Positions 8,586 to 16,195 of a stretch of DNA of 64,000 nt are shown piece after piece (positions within the stretch are counted from its first letter, which is position 1; each line of letters starts with the position of its first letter). The position numbers and the translations under genes were made by a program. Origin of the DNA: Flavobacteriaceae bacterium (GTDB lineage Bacteria > Bacteroidota > Bacteroidia > Flavobacteriales > Flavobacteriaceae); contig CANKZI010000005.1 of NCBI GenBank assembly GCA_947488595.1, positions 1-64,000 on the forward strand. The letters run 5' to 3'. A model generated the notes under the pieces. That model did not search any database, was not told the origin of the DNA, and saw only the letters and a program-made list of their open reading frames with translations.

Positions 8586-9968
8586 TTATTTATTTATAAA
8601 AAGTGTAAAAGTAATTCCTTTATCTAAATTAGGTGCTATTTTGAATTGAATATTTAATAAATCACACAATCGTTTTACGATTGATAATCCTAAACCAGTT
8701 CCTTTAATTTCAGTATGATGGGTTGCTTTGGATCTGTAAAATGGATCGAATATTTTCCCAAAATCTTCTTCGACTATACCAATTCCATTATCGCTAATAG
8801 TCAATACAAAGGTATCATTTTTAGAAAGCAATTCAATATTAATTGTACCTTCATTATTAGAATATTTGACTGCATTTGAAACAATATTACTAATTATGAT
8901 TGAGATCAAGTAAGTGTCTGAATCGATGTAAAAATCATCATAAAAATTGGTCTCGACCGTGATGTTTTTATTATTAATTTTTGCAGAGTACATCGTCAAA
9001 ACATCTAATACCAAAGCATTAAGATAAACATTCTCGTATTTTATATTTTGCTTTTGGTCTTCAAATCTTGTTAATAAAAGTAGTTCGTCAACCAGATGAT
9101 TCAGTCGATCGACTTCGGTAATGCAATAATTAATTTTTTCTTCATATTCAGATTGCGTGCGCGGTTTCCGAGTCAAAACCTCTAAAGTGCCTTTTAAGAC
9201 TGCTAGTGGCGTGCGCAATTCATGAGAAGCAGCCGATGTGAATTGTTTTTCGCGCGCAACTGCATTTTCGATACTGTCGAGTAAATCATTAATGGTTTTT
9301 GAAAGCGCAAACAATTCGTCTTTGTATTGCGGTAAAATCATGCGTTCTTTAAGGTTATCTTTTGTGATTCGACTTGAAGTTTCTGTAATCATTATTACTG
9401 GTTTGATGCTTCGGCCTGCGATAAACCGCGCAATAAAAAACAATAATATTAAAATTACAGGAAACGATACATAAAAAATATTCTTCAGGTTGGTTAAGAT
9501 TAATATGGCTTCATCCAATGAAATCGCAATGAAAATTCGACCGACTATTTTTTTATTGTCTAAAATAGGAACTTGAATTTGTCGGATTGGTTTGCCGTTC
9601 AAATAAGTATCAACATATTGATTATCAAATTTGTAATTATATAATTGTAGCGATAAATTTTTTAAATTGGGCGATTTATCTATGAGTTGATTATTAACGT
9701 CAAAAAACTGGACAAAAACAGCGTTTACATTGACTTCGTTATTTTTTGTTTCCCGCCATTGGTCTACTTGTATCAGATAGGCATTGTTTTGATCGATTTT
9801 GATTTCTTCCAAATGTTCGATGACTTCTTCATTGATATAGTCGTCAATGTGCTTGTGAACACTGTAAGAAACGATTTGATAAATCATCAAAAACACCAAT
9901 GAAATTAGCAAACCAGTACTGATAATATAGTACAATGCGATTCTGTTTTTGTATGAAAATAGTACCAT
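8586..9968 (-). CDS. Sensor histidine kinase
   Basis: The 460-residue membrane kinase has helices at about residues 9-31 and 163-184 enclosing a periplasmic sensor region. A HAMP-like linker and the HisKA motif SHELRTPL with phosphoacceptor His249 follow. The ATPase domain has an N box (NIVSNAVKYSN, 361-371), a G1 box (DNGIG, 393-397) and a G2 box (GTGLGLS, 423-429). The signal is unknown; family resemblance is to heavy-metal or envelope-stress kinases such as CusS/CzcS. The gene lies two bases after the response regulator gene, so the two form a pair, probably transcribed with the thioredoxin-ApbE-DUF genes. Confidence 0.93.
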   Translation of the reverse strand: MVLFSYKNRIALYYIISTGLLISLVFLMIYQIVSYSVHKHIDDYINEEVIEHLEEIKIDQNNAYLIQVDQWRETKNNEVNVNAVFVQFFDVNNQLIDKSPNLKNLSLQLYNYKFDNQYVDTYLNGKPIRQIQVPILDNKKIVGRIFIAISLDEAILILTNLKNIFYVSFPVILILLFFIARFIAGRSIKPVIMITETSSRITKDNLKERMILPQYKDELFALSKTINDLLDSIENAVAREKQFTSAASHELRTPLAVLKGTLEVLTRKPRTQSEYEEKINYCITEVDRLNHLVDELLLLTRFEDQKQNIKYENVYLNALVLDVLTMYSAKINNKNITVETNFYDDFYIDSDTYLISIIISNIVSNAVKYSNNEGTINIELLSKNDTFVLTISDNGIGIVEEDFGKIFDPFYRSKATHHTEIKGTGLGLSIVKRLCDLLNIQFKIAPNLDKGITFTLFINK

Positions 9969-9970
9969 AA

Positions 9971-10639
9971 TTAATCGATATCATTAGCAATATAACCAAC
10001 ACCGCGGATTGTTTTAATGAGATCTTCTTCTTTGTTTAGGTTTAGTTTTTTTCGAATGGCATTCATAAAAACATCAATAACACCAGTGTCGTATTCAAAA
10101 TGAATATTCCAAACATGTTCTATGATTTGATTTCTTGTACAAACTTTACCTTTGTTTTGTATGAGGTAAACCAATAATTCCAACTCGCGTTGGGTAAAAG
10201 CAATTTCTTGATTATTGACAAAAACTTGGTGTTTGGATTTAATTATTTTAATATTTCCGAGTTGTAACTCATCGTTTTCATTTTCATTTCGGAAATGGAT
10301 TTTTATTCTAGCGACCAACTCTTCAAAACTAAAAGGCTTTTTGATATAATCATTGGCTCCAGCTTTGAGTCCTTCAATAGTTTCTTGAACAGTATCTTTG
10401 GCAGTAAGAAAAATAATTGGTGTTTTGGTGTCTGATTTCCGAATAGTTTTGCAGACTTCAATTCCGGTCATTTCTGGTAAAATCCAATCCAAAAGCACCA
10501 TATTGACCTTTTGTGTTTGCACCAAATCCAACCCGTTTTTTCCATCATTAGCAACAAAAACGGTATAACCTTCTTCTTCTAATCCTTGTTTTAAAAAATT
10601 GGCGATACCTATTTCGTCTTCAATTATTAGGATTTTCAT
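9971..10639 (-). CDS. OmpR/PhoB family response regulator
   Basis: This 222-residue protein has a receiver domain with the acidic pair ED (7-8), the phosphoacceptor Asp51 in LLDWILPEMTG and the conserved Lys near residue 104. A winged-helix DNA-binding domain follows, ending in the IRGVGYIA motif. It is partnered with the adjacent histidine kinase. The DUF3570 gene ends one base before this gene starts, so the regulators are probably expressed with the genes they may control. Confidence 0.94.
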   Translation of the reverse strand: MKILIIEDEIGIANFLKQGLEEEGYTVFVANDGKNGLDLVQTQKVNMVLLDWILPEMTGIEVCKTIRKSDTKTPIIFLTAKDTVQETIEGLKAGANDYIKKPFSFEELVARIKIHFRNENENDELQLGNIKIIKSKHQVFVNNQEIAFTQRELELLVYLIQNKGKVCTRNQIIEHVWNIHFEYDTGVIDVFMNAIRKKLNLNKEEDLIKTIRGVGYIANDID

Positions 10640-10640
10640 A

Positions 10641-11957
10641 TTATTGCATTACAAATTTAAGGCCTAGCGAAACAATATTGGCATTCAAGCCATCGCTTCG
10701 GTCATAATGATTGTATCTGAAATCTATATTTTTCAAACCAAATTTCCAGATTTTTGAATTGGTAAAAATATCGGTATAATTAACCCCAAATCCATACTGG
10801 TTGGCAACAAAAGCAGATAAATCATAATCAGACGTATAGTATTTTTCGGTTGAAAGATGTACTTCTTTGGGCGCAAAATAATCAGAAGCGGTTTGGGTGT
10901 AATAACGGTACGTTGGAAAAACAGTAAATCGGTCAGATAATTTTAAAGGAATTTCTATGCTTGCCGTATGCGCGACAATGCCCCAATTATCAGAGTAAAA
11001 ACGATAATAACTTCGCAAAACAAATTTTTCGTTAAGATAATAATTCCACCTTGCGCCAATTGGAATTTTGAAGCGCGAATCGGGTAATCGCTCAATATCG
11101 TCTGCCAACTGAAAAGTATTGATAAATGAATCTTCAACATCTGCAAAATAAACCCGTTGGTAAGGTGTTGAAAGCAAACCTTGTTGTTGCAAAACATCTA
11201 GAAAAATCGAAACTTGCATTTTTTTATTGATGACTTGTGAAAAAGTAAATGACAAAGCAAAAGAGTTTCTGTTTTTATTGTTTAGAAATTTGAATGCACT
11301 TGGATTGTAGTTTGTGTTGCCAATAATATTAAAATTATTAAAAATTCCACCGCTCAAATTGTTGCCATTATTTGCGAAATCATTAAGTTCTTTAGGATAA
11401 ATAGGACTCCAAACATCGAGATAAGCACTTGCGGCAATGCCAACTTCTGTGTTTTTATTGTTGAATAATTTGGTTAATCCACCACCAAAACCTTTTGACG
11501 AATAATCATATTCAACCGAACCAGAAATGTGCGCATTCCAAATTGTATTTCTGTCGTTTGAATAATGACTATAACTCACCACCAAAGTCGTCAACGCATC
11601 TTGTGCCGATGCTCCAGAACTTGCTTGCCACGGACTTGGCGTTGCACTATCAAATGGATTTATATTTCCTGAAGATGCTGACGAATAAGCAGAAAGGCCT
11701 GCATCAACAGTTAAAATAGCGTCATCATTCAAAGGCATTGTTACAATAATTGTTGGTGTAATATCGGTCAAATCTTCTAGACCGCTTCCGCCAGAAACTG
11801 CCGAATGAATACCGTCTTGTTTGTAATAACTGATTAAAAAATCGACTTCGGTACTTTCTAAAACCCGTTTTTTAAAAGTAACTTCGGTGCTGTCTTTTTC
11901 TTGCGCTAAAGCATTTAAACAAATCAGAAATAAAAATAAAATTCTTGTATTTTTCAT
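10641..11957 (-). CDS. DUF3570 family outer-membrane beta-barrel-like protein
   Basis: The 438-residue protein begins with a signal peptide, MKNTRILFLFLICLNALAQ; I chose the ATG at 11957 because it starts directly at the signal peptide. The mature part is rich in alternating, aromatic-ended strands (for example WNYYLNEKFVLRSYYRFY) and ends in FVMQ, as expected of an outer-membrane barrel. It matches the DUF3570 family by its N-terminal block (VDFLISYYKQDGIHSAVSGG) and its neighbours. Molecular function is unknown. In other genomes DUF3570 genes recur next to DUF4266, ApbE and thioredoxin genes, exactly as here, so it is probably the outer-membrane part of a redox or export system. Confidence 0.8.
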   Translation of the reverse strand: MKNTRILFLFLICLNALAQEKDSTEVTFKKRVLESTEVDFLISYYKQDGIHSAVSGGSGLEDLTDITPTIIVTMPLNDDAILTVDAGLSAYSSASSGNINPFDSATPSPWQASSGASAQDALTTLVVSYSHYSNDRNTIWNAHISGSVEYDYSSKGFGGGLTKLFNNKNTEVGIAASAYLDVWSPIYPKELNDFANNGNNLSGGIFNNFNIIGNTNYNPSAFKFLNNKNRNSFALSFTFSQVINKKMQVSIFLDVLQQQGLLSTPYQRVYFADVEDSFINTFQLADDIERLPDSRFKIPIGARWNYYLNEKFVLRSYYRFYSDNWGIVAHTASIEIPLKLSDRFTVFPTYRYYTQTASDYFAPKEVHLSTEKYYTSDYDLSAFVANQYGFGVNYTDIFTNSKIWKFGLKNIDFRYNHYDRSDGLNANIVSLGLKFVMQ

Positions 11958-11968
11958 AATTAACATGC

Positions 11969-12184
11969 TTAATTGCATCCACAACCTCCACCAGTTTTGC
12001 CACCATTAGCACCAGCTGCAGCTTCGCGATAGACTTGAAAATTAGTTTCAAAACGCTCGGTTGTTCTCGCCGTTAGTTTCATGTCGACATCATTAATTTT
12101 CTCTTTTTCATATTCTTTAACAGCAGTACAAGATTGCAAATTTAATGCTAAAAGAGCGATTAAAAATAGGATTGCTTTTTTCAT
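11969..12184 (-). CDS. DUF4266 small lipoprotein with a C-terminal Cys-Gly tail
   Basis: This 71-residue protein has a lipoprotein signal, MKKAILFLIALLALNLQSC, with the lipidated Cys at 19. A short charged middle region follows, then a glycine-rich tail ending GGKTGGGCGCN. The two Cys of the GCGCN end and the whole architecture define DUF4266. It could bind a metal or haem, or be a substrate for the co-encoded thioredoxin or flavin transferase; none of this is proven. Its ATG overlaps the stop of the ApbE gene by one base, so the two are translationally coupled. Confidence 0.8.
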   Translation of the reverse strand: MKKAILFLIALLALNLQSCTAVKEYEKEKINDVDMKLTARTTERFETNFQVYREAAAGANGGKTGGGCGCN

Positions 12185-13164
12185 TATTGGTATTTTTTGA
12201 TGTCTATATTTTTTGATACATGGACGGTTCCATTATCATCTACAATAATACAACTGATTCCTTTTAGTTGATTGACCAGATCCAATCCAACTTCAACGCC
12301 AAGCACAAAAATGCCAGTTGCCAAAGCATCAGCAATTTCTGTTTGTTTTGCAAAAACAGAAACGCTTACAACACCCGTTGCAGGATAGCCTGTTCTTGGA
12401 TCAATAATGTGTGAATATCTTTTTCCGTCAAAAACAACAAATTTTTCATAGCTTCCAGAGGTTTCAATTGCACTATCTAATAGCGGAAAAGTGGCAAATA
12501 CTTTATTTTTATTCAATGGATTGATGATGCCAATCGACCAAGGGGTTTCGTCAGGCTGTTTTCCCCAAGCATTGATATCGCCAGAAACATTCACTAGACC
12601 AGATTGACAACCTTTTTCAACCAAAAGCGATTTTACTTTATCGGCTATATAACCTTGACCAATGCCTCCCAAACCCAGTTTCATGCCTTTGTTTATGAAA
12701 ATAGTTTGCTCTTTTTGATTGAGCAGAATGTCTTTGTATCCGATTTTGGCGACCGATTTTTTTATGGCTTCTTCGGTTGGCATGGCTTTCATGCTACCAT
12801 CAAATTTCCATATTTTATCCATAGAGGCATATGAAATATCGAAAGCGCCAGAGGTCAATTCGGAAATTTTTATTGAACGTTCAACCAATTCAAAAACTTC
12901 TATAGGTACTTTTATAGGTTGAATTCCAGCATTTTTATTTACTTGAGAAATTGGAGTAGTCGGAATCCAATCAGAAATTTGGTTTTCGATACGTTTGACT
13001 TCGGCTATCGCTAAATCGATATAAGTATTGCCTTTGATTGTATCTTGTGCAACTACAGTAATTTCAAAAGGACTTCCGAGCATCATCAGTTTTCTTTTAT
13101 GTGTGATTTGTGCAAAAGACAGTAAAGAAGTCAACAAAAAAAGCGGTACAAAATAACTACGCAT
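12184..13164 (-). CDS. apbE: FAD:protein FMN transferase (ApbE)
   Basis: The 326-residue exported enzyme has an N-terminal signal peptide ending SFAQ (about residue 19). It carries the ApbE signatures: GGIGQGYIADK (166-176, flavin binding), SHIIDPRTG (251-259) and ADALAT (278-283, Mg binding). ApbE moves FMN from FAD onto a Ser or Thr of target proteins in the periplasm. No classic target motif of the DxxSGAT type is visible in the proteins of this operon, so the flavinylated partner is either elsewhere or unusual. It is four bases downstream of the thioredoxin gene and overlaps DUF4266. Confidence 0.93.
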   Translation of the reverse strand: MRSYFVPLFLLTSLLSFAQITHKRKLMMLGSPFEITVVAQDTIKGNTYIDLAIAEVKRIENQISDWIPTTPISQVNKNAGIQPIKVPIEVFELVERSIKISELTSGAFDISYASMDKIWKFDGSMKAMPTEEAIKKSVAKIGYKDILLNQKEQTIFINKGMKLGLGGIGQGYIADKVKSLLVEKGCQSGLVNVSGDINAWGKQPDETPWSIGIINPLNKNKVFATFPLLDSAIETSGSYEKFVVFDGKRYSHIIDPRTGYPATGVVSVSVFAKQTEIADALATGIFVLGVEVGLDLVNQLKGISCIIVDDNGTVHVSKNIDIKKYQ

Positions 13165-13167
13165 GTT

Positions 13168-13602
13168 CTATTTTTCAAGTGAATGAATGAGTTTGATGTA
13201 ATCGGTTGCCGAACAATTTTTAAAACCGGTTTTACCAATCACTTTTCCAGTTTTGTCTAACAATACAACCAAAGGAAAACTGCCATCTTTATTGTATTTT
13301 TCGGCTAAAACTTTATTTTTTTCTGACAATTCTGCGGTCAATTGATTGGCTTTTTTCTTTGGAAAATCGGCTTTATAGATGACCCAATTTGTATCAGCTT
13401 CAGCTTTAAAAGCTTCAGATTGCCAAACCATTTTGTCTAATTTAATGCATGGCGCACACCAATCGGAACCAGAAAAAACCAAAACAATATTCTTATTTTC
13501 TTTTGCGGCTTGCGCTTTTGCCTCTTCAAAATTGGTTTTCCAGTTTTGAGCAAATCCAAAAAAGGAGCAAAAAATAAAGCTAATGATAAATAAATTTCGC
13601 AT
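13168..13602 (-). CDS. Exported thioredoxin-like protein with CAPC active site
   Basis: This 144-residue protein has a signal peptide (MRNLFIISFIFCSFFGFAQ) and a thioredoxin fold with the redox motif WCAPC (Cys49 and Cys52). It is a DUF255/thioredoxin_7-like periplasmic thioredoxin, probably a thiol-disulfide exchanger. Its C-terminal half is strikingly similar to that of a second thioredoxin at 15.8 kb (both share an EKYNKDG.FPLVV core). It is the first gene of the apparent seven-gene unit running down to 8.1 kb. A possible role is keeping the Cys tail of the DUF4266 lipoprotein reduced. Confidence 0.88.
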   Translation of the reverse strand: MRNLFIISFIFCSFFGFAQNWKTNFEEAKAQAAKENKNIVLVFSGSDWCAPCIKLDKMVWQSEAFKAEADTNWVIYKADFPKKKANQLTAELSEKNKVLAEKYNKDGSFPLVVLLDKTGKVIGKTGFKNCSATDYIKLIHSLEK

Positions 13603-13624
13603 TTTTTGATGTTTTATAATAGTA

Positions 13625-13632
13625 CAAATGTA
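13625..13632 (-). promoter_or_regulatory. Predicted -7 box for the thioredoxin-ApbE-DUF3570-two-component operon
   Basis: Minus-strand reading is TACATTTG, an exact Bacteroidota -7 box, 23 bases before the thioredoxin ATG. No equally good box was seen inside the downstream genes' short spacers, which supports a single long transcript. Confidence 0.6.
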
Positions 13633-13700
13633 ATCTTAAAAAAATACTCTTATTATTTGAGCATACAGAAATTAAGTAAATATTAAGTTAACAAAAAAAG

Positions 13701-15659
13701 CTATTTTAAAAGTTTACAACTAAAAAGATAATCAGCAGTTTGGTACCACGAAATGGTTTCGTTTAGAAACGACTGGTCCATTGGTAAAGGTTGTAAACTA
13801 TTGTCAGTTTTGTTCCAATTGTAAAATTTTTGTTGCTTTTGGTCTGATAAAATCATTGTTTTTGTACCTTTCATTAAAACCAATTTTCTGTAAGTCCCAA
13901 GCAAAGCCCTTTCTTGAAAATTTGGGTTTTGTACGTCTTTTCCAAAAAAATCCGATTCATAATTCCAATGAAATAGAGCAAAAAGCGTTGGAAACAAATC
14001 AATCTGCGAGCATTGTTTGATAATTTTTTGATTTTGATTTTCTGGCAAATTTACGATGAATGCTGGAATATGATAATTGGCAACATCAATCTCGTCTTTT
14101 CCGGCACTACTGGCACAATGATCGGCGATAATTACAAATACTGTATTTTTATACCAATCTTTTGTTTTTGCCTTTTTGAACATTTGGCGCAAGGCAAAAT
14201 CAGTATATTTTAAAGCGCCTTGACGGCTTGTTCCTGACGGAATATCAATCTTGCCATTGGGATAGGTGTAAGGCCTGTGATTAGAAGTAGTCATCACAAA
14301 ATTAAAAAAAGGTTGCTTTTTCGCGAATTTTTCATCGGCAACTTTAAGCATTTTATTGTAAATATCTTCGTCACAAATTCCCCAAGCATTTTCAAAAGTA
14401 ACTTCATTATCTGTAATATTATTTCTTATAGTTTTAATTTTATCACTCAAAACACTACCACGGCCACGGTCATAAATTGTAAATCCATTACCTCCAAAAT
14501 AGGCATTCATATTATCGAAATAACCATCGCCACCATAAAAGAAGTTACAATTGTATTGTTTGGATTTGAATACGTTAGCCACTGTGAATAAATTTTGATT
14601 GTCTGGCCTTTTAACGATACTTTGTCCTGGAGTTGGCGGAATACATAAGGTCACAGCTTCCATTCCGCGAACTGTTCTAGTTCCTGTTGCATAAAGGTTT
14701 TTGAAAAAAATACTCTTTTGCGCCAAGCTGTCTAAAAACGGCATATTGTTTTCGTTGCTACCAAATTCATTCATAAAACTAGCGCTCAAACTTTCGACAA
14801 GAATAAAAACAACATTTTGCTTGACATTTGAAGCTGCTGTATCTGTGATAGTTCTATGAATAGACAATCCATCATCTTTGAATTCGACATTTTCCTGCGC
14901 CAATTTTTTCCTTATCATTCCAAACGCTTTTTCATTGCTTATCTTGGTATAAAACTTTGTGTATTCCATTTGGTTGTTTCTAAAAGCGGCAAAAAAAGAA
15001 TAAATTCCAGATTTTGAAATTTCTGCATTATACCGATTTTTAGACCATTCAGCTTGATTGTTTGTGATAAAAATTGAATAGAATGTCACAACAGAAAGTC
15101 CTAAAAATAAAATGATTGTTTTTTGTTTAAGAGACGCTTTTTGAGTAAAAGTTTTTTTGAAGACATTCTTTTTATGAAATATAAAAAACACAATCGCTGT
15201 AATTAAAATAACTCCTAAAACCAATACAGGCAAAGGATACGATTCTTGAATATTGGCAATAACTTCATGTGTATAAATGAGATAATCTACCGCAATAAAA
15301 TTAAATCGTGTTTTGAATTCCTCCCAAAAAGTAATTTCGGCAAAAAACACAAAAATGAGTAAGAACAATGTAATTGCGGTGATGAAATAGACAATAATTT
15401 TGTCAAATCGCAAGCCTACAAATCGGTTTGGAAGTATGAAATAATAAATTAATGCAGGCAAAACTATCCAACTTATTGTTCCTATATCAAAAAAAAGACC
15501 AGTAAATAGAGCGCCATAAAAATCAGTAAAATTCCAAGAAATACTATTGGCGGTAAGTATTATGAAAACCAATCGCAATAGAAACGAAACCAATAAAAAC
15601 CATTTTATAAAAGCCAGAAGCAATGTAAATCTTCCAGAAACTATATTGTATTTGAACAT
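13701..15659 (-). CDS. LtaS-like sulfatase family membrane protein (phosphoglycerol/phosphoethanolamine transferase type)
   Basis: The 652-residue protein has about five N-terminal membrane helices and an extracytoplasmic sulfatase-fold domain. Landmarks are VESLSASF (288-295), GTRTVRGMEA (326-335, containing the probable catalytic Thr) and a later IIADHCASS metal-binding segment. I placed the start at the ATG at 15659; the longer frame would need a TTG. Family members move phosphoglycerol or phosphoethanolamine onto glycans or lipids. Bacteroidota lack lipoteichoic acid, so a lipid or lipid A substrate is more likely. Two CTTAAC repeats spaced by 11 bases lie just upstream. Confidence 0.85.
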   Translation of the reverse strand: MFKYNIVSGRFTLLLAFIKWFLLVSFLLRLVFIILTANSISWNFTDFYGALFTGLFFDIGTISWIVLPALIYYFILPNRFVGLRFDKIIVYFITAITLFLLIFVFFAEITFWEEFKTRFNFIAVDYLIYTHEVIANIQESYPLPVLVLGVILITAIVFFIFHKKNVFKKTFTQKASLKQKTIILFLGLSVVTFYSIFITNNQAEWSKNRYNAEISKSGIYSFFAAFRNNQMEYTKFYTKISNEKAFGMIRKKLAQENVEFKDDGLSIHRTITDTAASNVKQNVVFILVESLSASFMNEFGSNENNMPFLDSLAQKSIFFKNLYATGTRTVRGMEAVTLCIPPTPGQSIVKRPDNQNLFTVANVFKSKQYNCNFFYGGDGYFDNMNAYFGGNGFTIYDRGRGSVLSDKIKTIRNNITDNEVTFENAWGICDEDIYNKMLKVADEKFAKKQPFFNFVMTTSNHRPYTYPNGKIDIPSGTSRQGALKYTDFALRQMFKKAKTKDWYKNTVFVIIADHCASSAGKDEIDVANYHIPAFIVNLPENQNQKIIKQCSQIDLFPTLFALFHWNYESDFFGKDVQNPNFQERALLGTYRKLVLMKGTKTMILSDQKQQKFYNWNKTDNSLQPLPMDQSFLNETISWYQTADYLFSCKLLK

Positions 15660-15699
15660 TGTTTTTTTTACAAAATTCAAAAAACAAGCAATAAAAACG

Positions 15700-15716
15700 C
15701 TTAACGTTGGCTTAAC
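15700..15716 (-). promoter_or_regulatory. Direct repeat CTTAAC-N5-CTTAAC, possible Pho-type operator
   Basis: On the plus strand CTTAAC occurs at 15700-15705 and again at 15711-15716, an 11-base period (one helical turn), about 41 bases upstream of the sulfatase ATG. The same hexamer is repeated upstream of the DUF47-Pit phosphate operon (39356-39372). PhoB-family regulators bind direct repeats of this spacing. The function is inferred. Confidence 0.35.
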
Positions 15717-15754
15717 AACAAATTAAAGTTTGATTAAGAAAAAAAGCGTCAACT

Positions 15755-16186
15755 TTAAAATGATTGCAGCAAACGAATGAATTGTGTTGGTGTTTCATCT
15801 TTATAAACACCAATCTTACCTAGCACTTTTGCTGTTTTGTTTAAAACAACCACCAATGGAAAAAAACCGTCTTTGTTGTATTTTTCTACAATTAGCAGGT
15901 TTTTGTCGACCAGTTCTTGAGATAAATCATTTTGATCCTGCGAAAAATCCAATCGTACAAGAATATAGTGTGCTTCGGCGAAAGCGAGGAATTCTTCCGA
16001 TTTAAAGATGTGTTGCTCCAACGCGTAACAATTATCACAATTTTCGGCAACGGTAAACAAAATCAAAACTTTCTTGTTAGACTGCGAAGCGGCCAGTATT
16101 GCTTCATCTATACTTTTTTTCCAGGTTTGTGCATTTCCATTCGCAAAACTGAGGATTATTAAAATGAAAGAAAGAATATTTTTCAT
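15755..16186 (-). CDS. Exported thioredoxin-like protein with CDNC active site
   Basis: The 143-residue protein has a signal peptide ending GNAQ (residue 20) and a thioredoxin fold with the motif CDNC (Cys50 and Cys53). The CxxC spacing is that of a redox enzyme, but the central DN pair is unusual, the common pairs being GP, PP or PY. It is a paralogue of the thioredoxin at 13.2-13.6 kb. It follows the VWA-like gene by nine bases and is probably cotranscribed with it. Substrates are unknown; cell-envelope proteins are likely. Confidence 0.85.
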   Translation of the reverse strand: MKNILSFILIILSFANGNAQTWKKSIDEAILAASQSNKKVLILFTVAENCDNCYALEQHIFKSEEFLAFAEAHYILVRLDFSQDQNDLSQELVDKNLLIVEKYNKDGFFPLVVVLNKTAKVLGKIGVYKDETPTQFIRLLQSF

Positions 16187-16195
16187 GGTTATAAT

